This document shows, piece by piece, positions 53,497-63,764 of a stretch of 64,000 bases of DNA; position 1 is the stretch's first letter, and each line of letters opens with the position of its first letter. The position numbers were made by a program, and so were the translations under genes. The stretch is from Gudongella oleilytica (GTDB lineage Bacteria; Bacillota; Clostridia; Tissierellales; Tissierellaceae): contig NZ_CP035130.1 of assembly GCF_004101785.1 (NCBI RefSeq), forward strand, positions 2,108,001 through 2,172,000, written 5' to 3'. The notes under the pieces were generated by a model. The model worked only from the letters and a program-made list of their open reading frames with translations, was not told where the DNA came from and ran no database searches.

Positions 53497-53661
53497 CAAA
53501 CCCTCCGCAGCAACGTATTTAATATAGTATATAGCACCACAAATAAGCAAACAAGACATATTGAAACAAACAAAAAAACTGAGGATGCTTGCTCTTATAT
53601 CCAAGCTATACTTGAAAATTGCATTTACAAGATCCCTCAGTTCTTAAGTTATTCAAATTAA

Positions 53662-55530
53662 CTACATCAGTTTTGCGACCCTGTTTGCAAATTCAACCGG
53701 ATCCTCAAGTGGAAGTCCCTCGATCAATCTCGCCTGATCGTACAGGAGCTCAGTGTATAAAGCGAATCTCTCAGGATCATCTTTTTCGGCATTCTTAAGC
53801 TTCTCGAATATCGGGTGTGATTGGTTTAGCTCAAGTACCTTGTCTGCGTGCACTCCCTCGGCATTTGGCATGGAACTTAATATCTTCTCCATTTCTATGG
53901 ATATCTCACCCTCGCTTGCGAAGCACACCGGATGACTCTTAAGCCTATTTGAGGGTCTTACTGACTTAACCTTGTCCCCGAGAATATCCTTCATCTTTTC
54001 AAACAGCTCTTTCTCATTATCCTCAACTACTTCCTTTTCCTGTTCCTTTAGTCCAAGGTCACTTCCAGAAACATTCCTGAATTCCTTTTCCTTATATTTG
54101 GGGATCATCCTTATTGCAAATTCATCCACCTCATCAGTAAAGTAAAGTATCTCATATCCCTTGTCCCTAAGCAACTCAGTCTGCGGCAGCTTCTCAAGCC
54201 TTGAAACCGAGTCCCCTGCTGCATAATAGATAAAAGGCTGGTCCTCTGGCATTCTGTCAACATACTCTGCAAGGGTTACAAGCTCCTTGTCCTTTGAGGA
54301 TTGGAACATCAACAGATCTTCGAGCTTTTCCCTGTTCATGCCAAAATCTGAGTATATGCCAAATTTGAGCTGTTTTCCAAAGGTCTTGAAAAATTCTACA
54401 TACTTCTCTCTTTCGTTTTTAAGCATCGAAGCAAGCTCGTCCTTGATCTTCTCTTCAATTTTCTTTGCCATCAGCTTAAGCTGTCTGTCGTGCTGCAGCA
54501 TCTCCCTTGATATATTCAGGGAGAGATCCTCTGAATCTACGACGCCTTTGACGAAGCTGAAGTAGTCAGGCAACAACTCAGGGCATTTGTTCATTATGAG
54601 AACTCCGCTTGAATATAACTCCAGACCCTTTTCGTACTCTCTGGTATAGTAATCGTAGGGTGCCTTCTCAGGGATATAGAGGATAGCATCGTATCTAACT
54701 GCACCATCTATGCTTATATGGGTCCATTTAGCAGGCTTATCGAAACCAAAGTGCTTCTCGGAATAGAAGTTCTCGTAATCCTCGTCCTTAAGCTCTTTTC
54801 TGCTCTTTCTCCAGATGGGTATCATGCTGTTTATCGTCTTTTCTTCCTTAACGGTCTCATATTTATCAGTTTCTTCGTTTTTCTTGTATTCTGATATCTC
54901 CATCCTTATAGGATACCTGATGAAGTCAGAGTACTTCTTAATGATGCCCTTTAGTGTATATTCATCAAGGTATTGGTCGTAGTCCTCATCCTCGCTGCTT
55001 TTCTTGAGGGTAAGGGTTATTTCGGTACCAATCTGATCTTTCTCAGAAGGTTCTATGGTATAGCCCTCCGCTCCTTCTGAAACCCATCTCCACGCCTCGT
55101 CTTCTCCGAATGCTCTGGATACAACTTCAACCTTATCTGCCACCATGAAAGCAGAATAGAAGCCTACTCCGAACTGACCGATAATATCATAGCCATCCTT
55201 CAATTCTACATCCTTTTTGAATTGAAGGCTGCCACTTTTTGCTATTGTACCGAGATTATCCTCAAGCTCCTCTCTGGTCATACCTATTCCGGTGTCGGTT
55301 ATCTTGAGAGTCCTGTTTTCATCGTCAGTCTCAACCTTGATGAAGTAATCATCCTTGTTGAACTGGATCGAATCGTCGGTCAGGGCTTTATAATAAATCT
55401 TGTCTATCGCATCCGATGCATTTGAGATCAGCTCCCTCAGGAAAATCTCCTTATGGGTATAGATCGAGTTGATCATCAGATCCAAGAGACGCTTTGACTC
55501 TGCCTGAAATTGCTTTTTCTCCACAATCAT
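53662..55530 (-). CDS. htpG: Chaperone HtpG (Hsp90)
   Basis: A 622-residue Hsp90 with an N-terminal GHKL ATPase ([38 protein letters not shown]), a middle domain with the catalytic arginine in [11 protein letters not shown], and a C-terminal dimerisation domain. It folds or stabilises proteins under stress. The gene has its own sigma-A promoter and a CIRCE operator between promoter and start, so HrcA is expected to repress it. That is less common for htpG than for groESL or dnaK. Confidence 0.97.
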   Translation of the reverse strand: MIVEKKQFQAESKRLLDLMINSIYTHKEIFLRELISNASDAIDKIYYKALTDDSIQFNKDDYFIKVETDDENRTLKITDTGIGMTREELEDNLGTIAKSGSLQFKKDVELKDGYDIIGQFGVGFYSAFMVADKVEVVSRAFGEDEAWRWVSEGAEGYTIEPSEKDQIGTEITLTLKKSSEDEDYDQYLDEYTLKGIIKKYSDFIRYPIRMEISEYKKNEETDKYETVKEEKTINSMIPIWRKSRKELKDEDYENFYSEKHFGFDKPAKWTHISIDGAVRYDAILYIPEKAPYDYYTREYEKGLELYSSGVLIMNKCPELLPDYFSFVKGVVDSEDLSLNISREMLQHDRQLKLMAKKIEEKIKDELASMLKNEREKYVEFFKTFGKQLKFGIYSDFGMNREKLEDLLMFQSSKDKELVTLAEYVDRMPEDQPFIYYAAGDSVSRLEKLPQTELLRDKGYEILYFTDEVDEFAIRMIPKYKEKEFRNVSGSDLGLKEQEKEVVEDNEKELFEKMKDILGDKVKSVRPSNRLKSHPVCFASEGEISIEMEKILSSMPNAEGVHADKVLELNQSHPIFEKLKNAEKDDPERFALYTELLYDQARLIEGLPLEDPVEFANRVAKLM

Positions 55531-55552
55531 TCACTCCCATTTCAAAATAAAA

Positions 55553-55579
55553 TTAGCACTCTCGAATATCAAGTGCTAA
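55553..55579 (-). promoter_or_regulatory. CIRCE operator of htpG
   Basis: TTAGCACTC-N9-AAGTGCTAA matches the CIRCE consensus (TTAGCACTC-N9-GAGTGCTAA) at 17 of 18 arm bases. It lies about 25 bp before the htpG ATG and just downstream of the promoter. Confidence 0.93.
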
Positions 55580-55583
55580 TTAA

Positions 55584-55612
55584 AAAATAACATATATCCT
55601 TTTTTATGTCAA
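55584..55612 (-). promoter_or_regulatory. Sigma-A promoter of htpG
   Basis: On the minus strand TTGACA (55607-55612) and TATTTT (55584-55589) are 17 bp apart and end directly before the CIRCE element. Confidence 0.8.
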
Positions 55613-55623
55613 GAAGTCTGTAC

Positions 55624-57960
55624 TCATCTTTCGTCCCAAAAATTTTCAAGGTATACCCCAAGATCACTGCTATCTCTTATGATCCTGAATCCATTCCACT
55701 CAGGAGGCATCAGTGATTTATACCTTGATGTCAGATACCTGTCGTCTAAAAGAAGGATTGCCCCTCTGTCATTTTCAGTCCTTATTACTCGCCCTGCCGC
55801 CTGAAGCACCTTATTCATTCCAGGATACACATAGGAGTAATTGAAGCCTTCTCCATGGGTGCTGTCAAAATAATCTTTGATGATGTTCCTCTCAAAGCCA
55901 ATCTGCGGCAATCCTACTCCTACTATTACAGCCCCTATAAGTCTGTCTCCTGCAAGGTCTATTCCTTCTGAAAAAGTACCTCCAAGGACTGCAAATGCGA
56001 TCAGATCATCCTCAAGCTGAAAGTCTGCCAAAAATGATTCCTTGGCTCCTTCGTCCATTCCTCCCTCCTGCCTGACAGCATTAAGGCCTGGATACATAAT
56101 GGAGAACAATTCAAAAACCCTGTTCATGTAAACATATGAGGGAAAGAATATGAGGTAATTGCCTTGTCTTGACTGAACGAACTCATGGATCATTAAAGCT
56201 ATATCCTCATAGGTTTCCTCCCTGTGTCTATAACGGGTTGAGATATCACCATGGACTGCAAGTCCTAGATTATGCCTTGGGAAGGGCGATGTCAGCCTTA
56301 TGTGATAGTCCTCCTTATCACCTCCCAAAACCTCCTTGAAGTAATCCATCGGAGTCAAAGTCGCTGAGAAGAAAATCGCACTCCCTCCCCTTGCTACTCC
56401 ATTTCTTAGAAGTCTTGAGGCATCCACGCAAAAAAGCCTAAGATGAACTTCCTTTGAATTCCCTTGGAATGTAGTTACAAAATCCTCCCCATAAAGGTCT
56501 GATATCCTGATGAAGCTAAGCAAATCAAAGTAAAGCTGCAGGACTATGTCGTAACCCTCTGTATCTCTCTGCTCCGTAAGATATCCTTCCATGATAGTGA
56601 GAGCTTTTTTGATTGGGAAGTAGATGTCAGAAAGCTCCTCTCTCTGGTAGAAGCCCTCAGAGAATCCATCTCTTCCCCTCTGTGCATTCAGTATTTTTAT
56701 AATCCCATTGATCGCTTTATAGAGCTTTGGAGACCTCTCCTTCACAAATGGTTTAATTTCAGCTAACTGAGTTTTCTTAAGATCTGCAGAAAACATTTCC
56801 CTGGACCTGTCCACCAGATTGTGAGCCTCATCGATAAGGAATACGTAGTTCCCCTTTTCCATTTCAAAGAATCTCTTTAAATACACCTGGGGATCAAACA
56901 CATAGTTATAATCACAAATAATAACATCAGACCATAGACTCATATCAAGCTGATATTCAAAAGGACATACCCTATGTTTTTGTGAGTATCTCTCTATAAT
57001 ATCTCTTGTAAGCAGGTCCTCTTTGTCAAACAAATCAATGATTGCATCGTTCACTCTATCGAAATGACCCTTTGCATAGGGGCAGTCTCTCGGGTTGCAC
57101 TTCACTTCATCGTTCAGGCATATTTTATCCTTTGCTGTTATTATGAGCGACTTTGCACTAAGTCCTCTCCCGCTTAGAAGCTTCATTGAGTACAGGGGAA
57201 CCTCTCTGGTCAGGGTTTTGGCGGTTAAATAGAATATCTTGTCTGTTACCCCCTCGCCCATGGCCTTCAGTGCCGGGTACAGGGTTGACATTGTCTTTCC
57301 TATACCTGTTGGCGCCTGCGCAAAAAGGCTTTTCCCCTCCTTGATTGTCTTATAAGCTGCAACCGCAAGCTCTCTTTGCCCTTTTCTGTAGCTTGGGAAC
57401 GGAAACTCCAGCGAAGCTATTGAAGAATCTCTTTTTTCTCCCCAACCAAAGGTAAGTCCAGCCCAGTGAATGAATCTATCCAAAAGATCCAGGAAAAATC
57501 CTTCAGCTTCGGTGAAGGTCATAGTACGCTTAAAGCTAACTCTATCCTCTGTTTCAAGATTGAAATATGTCAGCTGGATCCCAATTGATTGCAGACTGTT
57601 CTGGTATGCGTATATATAGCCATAGCATATGCCTTGAGCCCAATGTCTAAGGTTTATATCACCTGCAAGCTCCTTGAGATCTCTTGTGGTACTTTTTATC
57701 TCATCTATTACTATCCCGTCATCTGTGAACAGTATCCCGTCCGCTCTGCCTTCGATTTGAAAGGTAAATTGCCCATACTCAATTGAGTGTTTCAGGACAG
57801 CTTCCTTAAGATCCCCTTTGGCATAATCTTTTTGGACCCTCTGATGAGCCATGGTCCCCTCAACAGCTCTTGACATGGACACAAATCTGTTGTCGATGTC
57901 TCCGGACCTTAGAACATATTCAATTAGGTTTCTTACGGATATCCTTACGAATCTATTCAC
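55624..57960 (-). CDS. XPD/DinG-like Fe-S helicase with N-terminal PD-(D/E)xK nuclease-like domain
   Basis: A 778-residue protein. Residues 1-185 contain a RecB/Cas4-like nuclease fold with GRADGILF and the IDEIKS active-site strand. From 190 it is a superfamily 2 helicase with Walker A AQAPTGIGKT near 215, cysteines for a [4Fe-4S] cluster (CLNDEVKCNPRDCPYA, then CPFEY), a DEAH box (FLIDEAHNL) and motif VI QAAGRVIRTENDRG. It would unwind and perhaps trim DNA during repair. GTG 57960 follows GGGGT. It stands alone between htpG and aroC. Confidence 0.87.
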   Translation of the reverse strand: MNRFVRISVRNLIEYVLRSGDIDNRFVSMSRAVEGTMAHQRVQKDYAKGDLKEAVLKHSIEYGQFTFQIEGRADGILFTDDGIVIDEIKSTTRDLKELAGDINLRHWAQGICYGYIYAYQNSLQSIGIQLTYFNLETEDRVSFKRTMTFTEAEGFFLDLLDRFIHWAGLTFGWGEKRDSSIASLEFPFPSYRKGQRELAVAAYKTIKEGKSLFAQAPTGIGKTMSTLYPALKAMGEGVTDKIFYLTAKTLTREVPLYSMKLLSGRGLSAKSLIITAKDKICLNDEVKCNPRDCPYAKGHFDRVNDAIIDLFDKEDLLTRDIIERYSQKHRVCPFEYQLDMSLWSDVIICDYNYVFDPQVYLKRFFEMEKGNYVFLIDEAHNLVDRSREMFSADLKKTQLAEIKPFVKERSPKLYKAINGIIKILNAQRGRDGFSEGFYQREELSDIYFPIKKALTIMEGYLTEQRDTEGYDIVLQLYFDLLSFIRISDLYGEDFVTTFQGNSKEVHLRLFCVDASRLLRNGVARGGSAIFFSATLTPMDYFKEVLGGDKEDYHIRLTSPFPRHNLGLAVHGDISTRYRHREETYEDIALMIHEFVQSRQGNYLIFFPSYVYMNRVFELFSIMYPGLNAVRQEGGMDEGAKESFLADFQLEDDLIAFAVLGGTFSEGIDLAGDRLIGAVIVGVGLPQIGFERNIIKDYFDSTHGEGFNYSYVYPGMNKVLQAAGRVIRTENDRGAILLLDDRYLTSRYKSLMPPEWNGFRIIRDSSDLGVYLENFWDER

Positions 57961-58034
57961 TGTGCTTACCCCGAATCATTATTAACACTATTATACCATG
58001 CTTTCCATCTCATGAATAAGGACCAGCAAAAGAG

Positions 58035-59126
58035 CTAGTCCCATTTTCTACTTTCCATCAATATATCTAATATTCCAAGTGCTGCTGCAGCCTCTGCAAC
58101 AGGAGCGATCCTCCTTATGATTGCAGGGTCATGTCTGCCCGCTAACGCAATCTCTTTATCTGTCCCTGTATCAAACGATACTGTCCTTTGAGGGAGAGCT
58201 ATTGATGGTGTAGGCTTTATCGCAAGTCTTGCGACCAATGGCATGCCATTGGTTATCCCTCCAAGTATCCCGCCATTATTGTTTGAGCTGTAGACTATTC
58301 TTCCACCTTCCATCCTGAGTTGATCATTAGCCTCTGAGCCCTTCATCCCGGGAAATTTGAATCCTATTCCGAACTCAACACCTTTAACGGCAGGAATAGA
58401 GAAAAACAAACCGGATAGAACACTTTCGACCGAGTCGAAGAACGGATCGCCAATACCTGAAGAAAGTCCAAGAGCGATGACCTCCACTACTCCTCCCAAG
58501 GAATCTCCTCCGGCTTTTGCACTTATTATTTCGTCAACCATGGAATCTCTAATGGTTTCATCTCTTACAGGGAAGTCGGAGTTTTTTAGCTCTGAAAGTT
58601 CTTCCATGGAAAGAGGATCGTCAAGGGTGCTTACTGACTCAACGCTTCCTGCCTTCAGTATGTGTGAACCGATATGAATATCTTCCTTCTCTAAAAGCTG
58701 CATGGCAATTGCTCCTGCACAGACAACCGCTGCAGTCAGTCTCCCTGAAAAGTGACCTCCTCCCCTTGGGTCATTGAAGCCTTTGTATTTCACCCAACCG
58801 GTGTGGTCCGCGTGAGAGGGTCTGAATATAAGACCCGCTTTTTCGTAATCCTCCGATCGCTGGTCAATATTTCTGATCAAAATACCAATTGGAGTACCAG
58901 TGGTTGTTCCATTGTATATTCCGCTCAATAGTTCAAACTGATCCTGCTCCTTCCGGGGGCTTGAGAGCTCATCCAATCCAGGAGATCTTCTTCTCATCTG
59001 CTGTTTGATTTTTTCCATATTGAGCTTAAATCCTGGCTCTATACCATCAAGTACTATGCCGACAGCAGCTCCATGTGATTCTCCAAATATCGATATTCGA
59101 ATATTTCTGCCCCAGCTACCGCTCAT
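58035..59126 (-). CDS. aroC: Chorismate synthase
   Basis: A 363-residue enzyme that removes phosphate from EPSP to make chorismate, with reduced FMN as cofactor. Conserved signatures are GESHGAAVGIVLDGIEPG, PSHADHTGWVKYKGFNDPRGGGHFSGR-like blocks (residues 100-130) and the C-terminal GRHDPAIIRR. It overlaps aroA by 11 bp, so the last two steps of the shikimate pathway are translationally coupled here. Confidence 0.96.
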   Translation of the reverse strand: MSGSWGRNIRISIFGESHGAAVGIVLDGIEPGFKLNMEKIKQQMRRRSPGLDELSSPRKEQDQFELLSGIYNGTTTGTPIGILIRNIDQRSEDYEKAGLIFRPSHADHTGWVKYKGFNDPRGGGHFSGRLTAAVVCAGAIAMQLLEKEDIHIGSHILKAGSVESVSTLDDPLSMEELSELKNSDFPVRDETIRDSMVDEIISAKAGGDSLGGVVEVIALGLSSGIGDPFFDSVESVLSGLFFSIPAVKGVEFGIGFKFPGMKGSEANDQLRMEGGRIVYSSNNNGGILGGITNGMPLVARLAIKPTPSIALPQRTVSFDTGTDKEIALAGRHDPAIIRRIAPVAEAAAALGILDILMESRKWD

Positions 59127-60396
59127 ATACTAAACCTCCCAGCTTACTAAAATCATCCCAAAATCTGGGATACGACTTTTTGACAGATTCGCTCTCGCTA
59201 ATGATTACCTCTCCTCTTGCTCCTGAAGCAGCAACTGCAAGAGCCATTGCTATTCTGTGGTCGTTAAAGCTGTCCACTACTCCTCCCCTTAACTCTCTTG
59301 CACCATGAACTGTAAGACCCTCTATCGTCTCAGTCACATCTCCGCCAAGTTTATTCAACCCTGCTGCTATGGCATGGAGCCTGTCTGACTCCTTTAGCCT
59401 TGCCCTTGCTCCATTTTCAATTGTCGTGACGCCTTCTGCATAGGTTCCAAGCACAGCGAGTACGGGAACAAGGTCGGGGCACTGTGAAACGTCTATCCTG
59501 ATCCCTTTAAGTACAGAAGGCTTTGCCTCGATCCAATCATCACCAGAAATAATATCTCCACCCATAGCTCTAAGTATGTCTGCTATTACCCTATCTCCCT
59601 GAAGCGAGTGGATATTGAGTCCATTAAGTCTAATTCCATTTCCCAGAACTCCTGCAGCAAGCCAAAATGCAGCTTGGGAGTAATCTCCTTCTATTCTGAA
59701 GCTCCTGCTTCTATATATCTGATCTCCCTGTATGAAAAATTCCTTATATGCTTTGTTCCTTATCTCAATCCCAAAATCCTTCAATACATCTATTGTGAGA
59801 TCCACATAGCCTCGCGATTCAAGCTCACCTTCAATCAAGATCCTTGAGTTTCCATGAAGAAGCGGCAGGGCAAAAAGAAGTCCTGTTATAAACTGAGAGC
59901 TAACTCCTCCATTTACTTTAAACTCTCCTGACTTTAGTGAACCCTTTACTGACAATGGAAGTCTGTTCCCCGGAAGGCTAAACTCGATACCCTGGCTTTC
60001 AAATATCTTCAAATACTCACTTAGAGGTCTCTCTACCAGCCTTCCCTGACCTTTGAATATGGCCTCCCTGTTCTTAACCAAGGCTATGGGTATAAGAAAC
60101 CTTAGAGTTGAACCTGACTCTATGCAGTCTATCTCGATAGGGGATTTGATTTTTGACCCACCCGATATTTCAAGGCTTTCGCCCTCATCATTGATTTTTA
60201 TCGTTGCTCCAAGTCTTCTCATACCCTCTATTGTTGCCTCCATATCCCTGGAGACAATAAAATTCTCAACAAGACTATAACCATCAGCTAAGGCTGCTGC
60301 AATTATAGCTCTATGGGCTATACTCTTTGATGGGGGTACATCGACTGAACCAGTCAATAGACCCGACCTGATTGATAAATGCTTCAATAACATCAT
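59116..60396 (-). CDS. aroA: EPSP synthase (3-phosphoshikimate 1-carboxyvinyltransferase)
   Basis: A 426-residue two-domain enzyme that adds PEP to shikimate 3-phosphate. It has the N-terminal PPSKSIAHRA, SGSTLRFLIPIA near residue 95, the LKESDRLHA motif and the closing DHRIAMALAVAA. The ATG at 60396 follows GGAAGGG closely; the second ATG, one codon on, is equally possible. Other aro genes are not nearby. The sequence features do not tell whether it is of the glyphosate-tolerant class. Confidence 0.95.
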   Translation of the reverse strand: MMLLKHLSIRSGLLTGSVDVPPSKSIAHRAIIAAALADGYSLVENFIVSRDMEATIEGMRRLGATIKINDEGESLEISGGSKIKSPIEIDCIESGSTLRFLIPIALVKNREAIFKGQGRLVERPLSEYLKIFESQGIEFSLPGNRLPLSVKGSLKSGEFKVNGGVSSQFITGLLFALPLLHGNSRILIEGELESRGYVDLTIDVLKDFGIEIRNKAYKEFFIQGDQIYRSRSFRIEGDYSQAAFWLAAGVLGNGIRLNGLNIHSLQGDRVIADILRAMGGDIISGDDWIEAKPSVLKGIRIDVSQCPDLVPVLAVLGTYAEGVTTIENGARARLKESDRLHAIAAGLNKLGGDVTETIEGLTVHGARELRGGVVDSFNDHRIAMALAVAASGARGEVIISESESVKKSYPRFWDDFSKLGGLVYER

Positions 60397-60415
60397 TCCC
60401 TTCCATAAGGAATCT

Positions 60416-61345
60416 TTATTGCATTAGAAGGTATTCCTCAAGAGAGAGCCCCTCTTCATAAATCCTGACGGCATGCTCTTCACCCACATATCTGTAGTGC
60501 CACGATTCATAGCCGTAGCCTGTTATGTCCTCTTTTCCCTTAGGATACCTAAGTATGAAACCAAATCTGTGTGCGTTATCTGCAAGCCATTTGGCTTCTT
60601 CTGTATCGTCAAAGCAAGGGTCAGCCCAGCATTTGGATTCTCCGCCAATATCAAATGCCAGCCCCGTTTGATGCTCAGAATGCCCTGGTTTTGCAGTGAA
60701 TTTGTCTACATACTCCTGTCCATAGTTGTATAGATCACTCAGGTATAGATTTTCCTGGTAGGCATAGCTTCTGTAGCCTGAAAATGCATACATAGGTTTT
60801 CCTATTTCTTTTTCACCCTGAAGGAGCATGTCATCGAGCCTGGATCTTGCCTCGGGATTCTCCCCGGGGCTATATTCAGCCGGGAGCTTATGCTCTTTGT
60901 TGACCAAGATCAAACCGTTAACCTGTTTGACTCCCTCGACAAATCCCTCTGTTACAGCATTAACCTGAGTATTATCCCCGAGGGAGTCAGATAAATAATC
61001 ACTATGGCTGTAGCCGGTTGCATCTCTATATGTAACCTTATACCAGATATCTCCTCTTTCATCGATCTGGACCTTTTCTCCGGTTGGGATCACCTTAATG
61101 ATTTCATTGTCCATCCCAGGACCTGATCTGATGTTTAGATTTCCAGTGGCGAACATATGGGATCGTTCTTCCAGCACAGTATCAGGTTCCGAATCTATAT
61201 CGGTTTTATCTGCAGATGGCTCAGACAAAACGGGTGCATCGATATTGAAGTCACCTGAATCCCTTTTAAGCATATCAGGGATCATGACAAAGATAAGAAC
61301 TATAAACAATATAAGACTTGCCGCCAGCTTTAGCCTTGGATTCAT
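60416..61345 (-). CDS. VanY-type D,D-carboxypeptidase with SH3 domain
   Basis: A 309-residue exported protein with an N-terminal signal anchor (SLILFIVLIFVMI), an SH3b domain (about 60-120, with LNIRSGPGMDNEIIKVIPTG) and a C-terminal VanY/M15 peptidase domain. Zinc ligands fit SEHQTGLAFDIG and SWHYRYVG, with YRSYAYQENLY upstream. It trims the terminal D-Ala from peptidoglycan stems. ATG 61345 follows CAGGAGG; the frame to 61381 lies before the ribosome site. By itself it does not imply vancomycin resistance. Confidence 0.9.
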   Translation of the reverse strand: MNPRLKLAASLILFIVLIFVMIPDMLKRDSGDFNIDAPVLSEPSADKTDIDSEPDTVLEERSHMFATGNLNIRSGPGMDNEIIKVIPTGEKVQIDERGDIWYKVTYRDATGYSHSDYLSDSLGDNTQVNAVTEGFVEGVKQVNGLILVNKEHKLPAEYSPGENPEARSRLDDMLLQGEKEIGKPMYAFSGYRSYAYQENLYLSDLYNYGQEYVDKFTAKPGHSEHQTGLAFDIGGESKCWADPCFDDTEEAKWLADNAHRFGFILRYPKGKEDITGYGYESWHYRYVGEEHAVRIYEEGLSLEEYLLMQ

Positions 61346-61381
61346 GGTATAACCTCCTGATTCGCGCCTGCCACTAATCAT

Positions 61382-61975
61382 CTAAAATATCGGTCCATCT
61401 CCAAATTTTTGTATTTTGCTAATATACTCAGGCCTTATTTCCCAGATGTTTCCCTGTACAACAAATTCATTCCAGCTGTCAATCTGAAATATCCTCTCCC
61501 AGCTGTCAATTATCCTCTTCCTTTCAAGAGGATACAGGTGAGCATATTTCCCCTCATAAAGGTTGAACTCATCCTTGAAGCCTTTCCTCTTGAGATCCTT
61601 GATATATTCCAGTTGATCTTCCTCATTAATCGGTATGTATATATGGTTAAGCACGTAATCCCATTTGGAACCATCGAAATAGATGACCTTATCCTTGGGC
61701 AGCTCCAGTTCATAACAAACTGTTCCTTCCACAGGCCTTAGCATATTGGCAAGGCTGATTGAGCACCATATCGGGAATTCGACACACTCCGGCTTAGGAA
61801 CCCTTTTGGAGGCAGCCTCGACAAACCATCTGTAAAGCTTGATGAAGTGATCTGCGATATCCTCATACTGGGCTTCAATGTATTCTCTCTTATTATGAAA
61901 AACTCCATTTCTTTCAAGCTGCTCAAGACTTTTTTCGTCCTGTCTTGTCCATAGTCTTACAGTTTCGCCATTCAT
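61382..61975 (-). CDS. DUF3841 family protein
   Basis: A 197-residue cytoplasmic protein beginning MNGETVRLWTRQDEKSLEQL and rich in aromatic residues, matching the DUF3841 pattern of unknown function, here with PIWCSISLANML. I choose ATG 61975 behind GGGTGG, because the longer start at 62008 would lie upstream of the expected transcription start from the -10 at 62007-62012. It is divergent from the DUF362 gene and 36 bp upstream of the vanY-like gene. Confidence 0.75.
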   Translation of the reverse strand: MNGETVRLWTRQDEKSLEQLERNGVFHNKREYIEAQYEDIADHFIKLYRWFVEAASKRVPKPECVEFPIWCSISLANMLRPVEGTVCYELELPKDKVIYFDGSKWDYVLNHIYIPINEEDQLEYIKDLKRKGFKDEFNLYEGKYAHLYPLERKRIIDSWERIFQIDSWNEFVVQGNIWEIRPEYISKIQKFGDGPIF

Positions 61976-62006
61976 AGCTTCACCACCCGAAATATTCATT
62001 TTTTTC

Positions 62007-62044
62007 ATTATACCCTTCTTGCAGGATTAAAATTCCTGTATAAT
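62007..62044. promoter_or_regulatory. Divergent promoter region with a CAGGA palindrome
   Basis: TATAAT boxes face each way: 62039-62044 rightward and 62007-62012 leftward. Between them CAGGA (62022-62026) and TCCTG (62034-62038) form a dyad that falls in both promoter spacers. The -35 boxes are weak. A shared regulator of the two genes is plausible. Confidence 0.45.
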
Positions 62045-62071
62045 CTAATTATAACATGGAGGAAACAACTA

Positions 62072-63202
62072 ATGGGCAAGGTTGCTATATATAAATGCGG
62101 AGATTATGAATACAATAGAGTACTGGATACGGTGGCCAAGGTTCTTGATGACATACCTTCCATCAAGTTGTTGCGACCTGGACGGGTTTTAGTAAAGACA
62201 AACTTGTTAAAGCTGAATAAACCTGAGGATGGAGTTACGACACATCCATTTGTTGTGGAGGGAGTGGTTAGATATCTGCAAGGTCTCGGGCATCATGTAT
62301 TGATAGGAGACAGTCCAGGAGGACCCTTCAATCCTGTCATTTTGAAGGCGATCTACGATGCCTCAGGCATTGCCTCAGTAGCTGCACGAACAGGTTGTGA
62401 GCTTAACTTCAGCACAGATTCAATCGATGTTAAGCCCCAAAACTCTAAGCTCGTCCATTCCCTTAAGCTTGTGAAGGCCTTTACAGAGGTAGATTATGTC
62501 ATTTCATGTGCAAAGCTTAAAACCCACACTATGATGACATACACAGGAGCAGTTAAGAATCTTTTCGGAATGATACCCGGAGTTACAAAGGCAGACTATC
62601 ATCTGAAGCTTAATGACATCGCTCATTTTGCGGACATGCTGTTGGATGTATGCGACTATGTGAGGCCCGACTTTTCAATAATCGACGGGATCCACGCCAT
62701 GGAGGGCGACGGCCCTTCAAGTGGTGATATTAGAGAGCTTGGGCTGTTGCTCGCAGGGGAAAGTCCCTATGAGCTGGATCATTCTGCTGCAAAAATAGCA
62801 GGCTTATCCAATGTACCTACAATAATTCAGGCTGAAGCAAGAGGGCTTTTCGATCAAAAGGATATTGAATATACCAACATAACGCCTGAAGAGCTTACGG
62901 TGTTACCATTCAGACTACCTGGTTCCACCCATGTGAATTTTGTAAAGGGAAGGATACCAAAATACGTTGAAAACTTCCTTTTAGACAGCATACGGCCATA
63001 CCCAATGGTGAAAAAGGATCTTTGCGTTGGCTGTGGTATTTGTGCCAGGAATTGCCCTCCAAAGGTCATATCTATGGTGGATCATAAGGCTGTCATAGAC
63101 ACAGAACATTGTATCAGGTGCTTTTGCTGTCATGAACTATGCCCTGAAAAAGCTATAGGAATAAAAAGACACCCCCTTCACAGGCTGGTGTTCGGAAAAT
63201 AG
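62072..63202 (+). CDS. DUF362 domain protein with two [4Fe-4S] motifs
   Basis: A 376-residue protein. Residues 1-300 match DUF362 (LVKTNLLKL, GDSPGGPF, CAKLKTHTMMTYTGAVKNLF), often found in anaerobes, and a C-terminal ferredoxin domain carries CVGCGICARNCPP and CIRCFCCHELCPE. It is probably an electron carrier or redox enzyme; the substrate is unknown. The ATG follows ATGGAGGAAAC. The isochorismatase-like gene starts 13 bp after its stop. Confidence 0.85.
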   Translation: MGKVAIYKCGDYEYNRVLDTVAKVLDDIPSIKLLRPGRVLVKTNLLKLNKPEDGVTTHPFVVEGVVRYLQGLGHHVLIGDSPGGPFNPVILKAIYDASGIASVAARTGCELNFSTDSIDVKPQNSKLVHSLKLVKAFTEVDYVISCAKLKTHTMMTYTGAVKNLFGMIPGVTKADYHLKLNDIAHFADMLLDVCDYVRPDFSIIDGIHAMEGDGPSSGDIRELGLLLAGESPYELDHSAAKIAGLSNVPTIIQAEARGLFDQKDIEYTNITPEELTVLPFRLPGSTHVNFVKGRIPKYVENFLLDSIRPYPMVKKDLCVGCGICARNCPPKVISMVDHKAVIDTEHCIRCFCCHELCPEKAIGIKRHPLHRLVFGK

Positions 63203-63215
63203 AAAGGAGATCCAT

Positions 63216-63764
63216 ATGAAAAATTACTCTCTCAGTACTGATGATTCAATAATGCTGATGATTGATATCCAGGAAAGACTGGTGCCAGCCATGTATCCAG
63301 AAAATAAAGCAATAGAGGTCAACGGGATCATGCTCCAGGCATTTAAGGAAATGGGTGTGCCGATCATTTATACAGAACAATATCCTAAGGGTCTTGGCAG
63401 GACTGTACCTTCCCTTTTGGAGCACCTTCAAGAAGAAAGGCCTCTTGAGAAGGTTGTCTTTTCTGCCTATAATGACGAACTTAAATCCTTATTGATCGCC
63501 AGTGGAAGAAAGAACATAATCCTGACCGGGATGGAATCACATGTATGCGTATTCCAGACGGCAAGAGATCTCCTGAAGGACGGCTATAACGTATTTGTGG
63601 TTACTGATGGGATTGCTTCAAGAACTGTTGAAAATACTCGGAGTGGTTTTGAGCTTATGAAGGAATTGGGTGCTGTGATCACAAATATGGAGACTGTGCT
63701 TTTTGATCTCTTGAAAGAGGCCGGGAGCCCCGAATTCAAGCTTGTATCCAAGCTAATAAAATAG
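63216..63764 (+). CDS. Isochorismatase-family cysteine hydrolase
   Basis: A 182-residue hydrolase with the catalytic triad as Asp in MLMIDIQERLV, Lys in EKVVFSAY and Cys in GMESHVCVFQTA. Members include nicotinamidase, N-carbamoylsarcosine amidase and isochorismatase; the nicotinamidase metal-site residues are not obvious. It follows the DUF362 gene by 13 bp, behind AAAGGAG, so the two are likely co-expressed. Substrate unknown. Confidence 0.85.
   Translation: MKNYSLSTDDSIMLMIDIQERLVPAMYPENKAIEVNGIMLQAFKEMGVPIIYTEQYPKGLGRTVPSLLEHLQEERPLEKVVFSAYNDELKSLLIASGRKNIILTGMESHVCVFQTARDLLKDGYNVFVVTDGIASRTVENTRSGFELMKELGAVITNMETVLFDLLKEAGSPEFKLVSKLIK

Noticed and set aside
53497-53604. Longer start for the TPR-transglutaminase protein
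   Set aside because: No ribosome site; GGAGGG directly before ATG 53496 decides the start.
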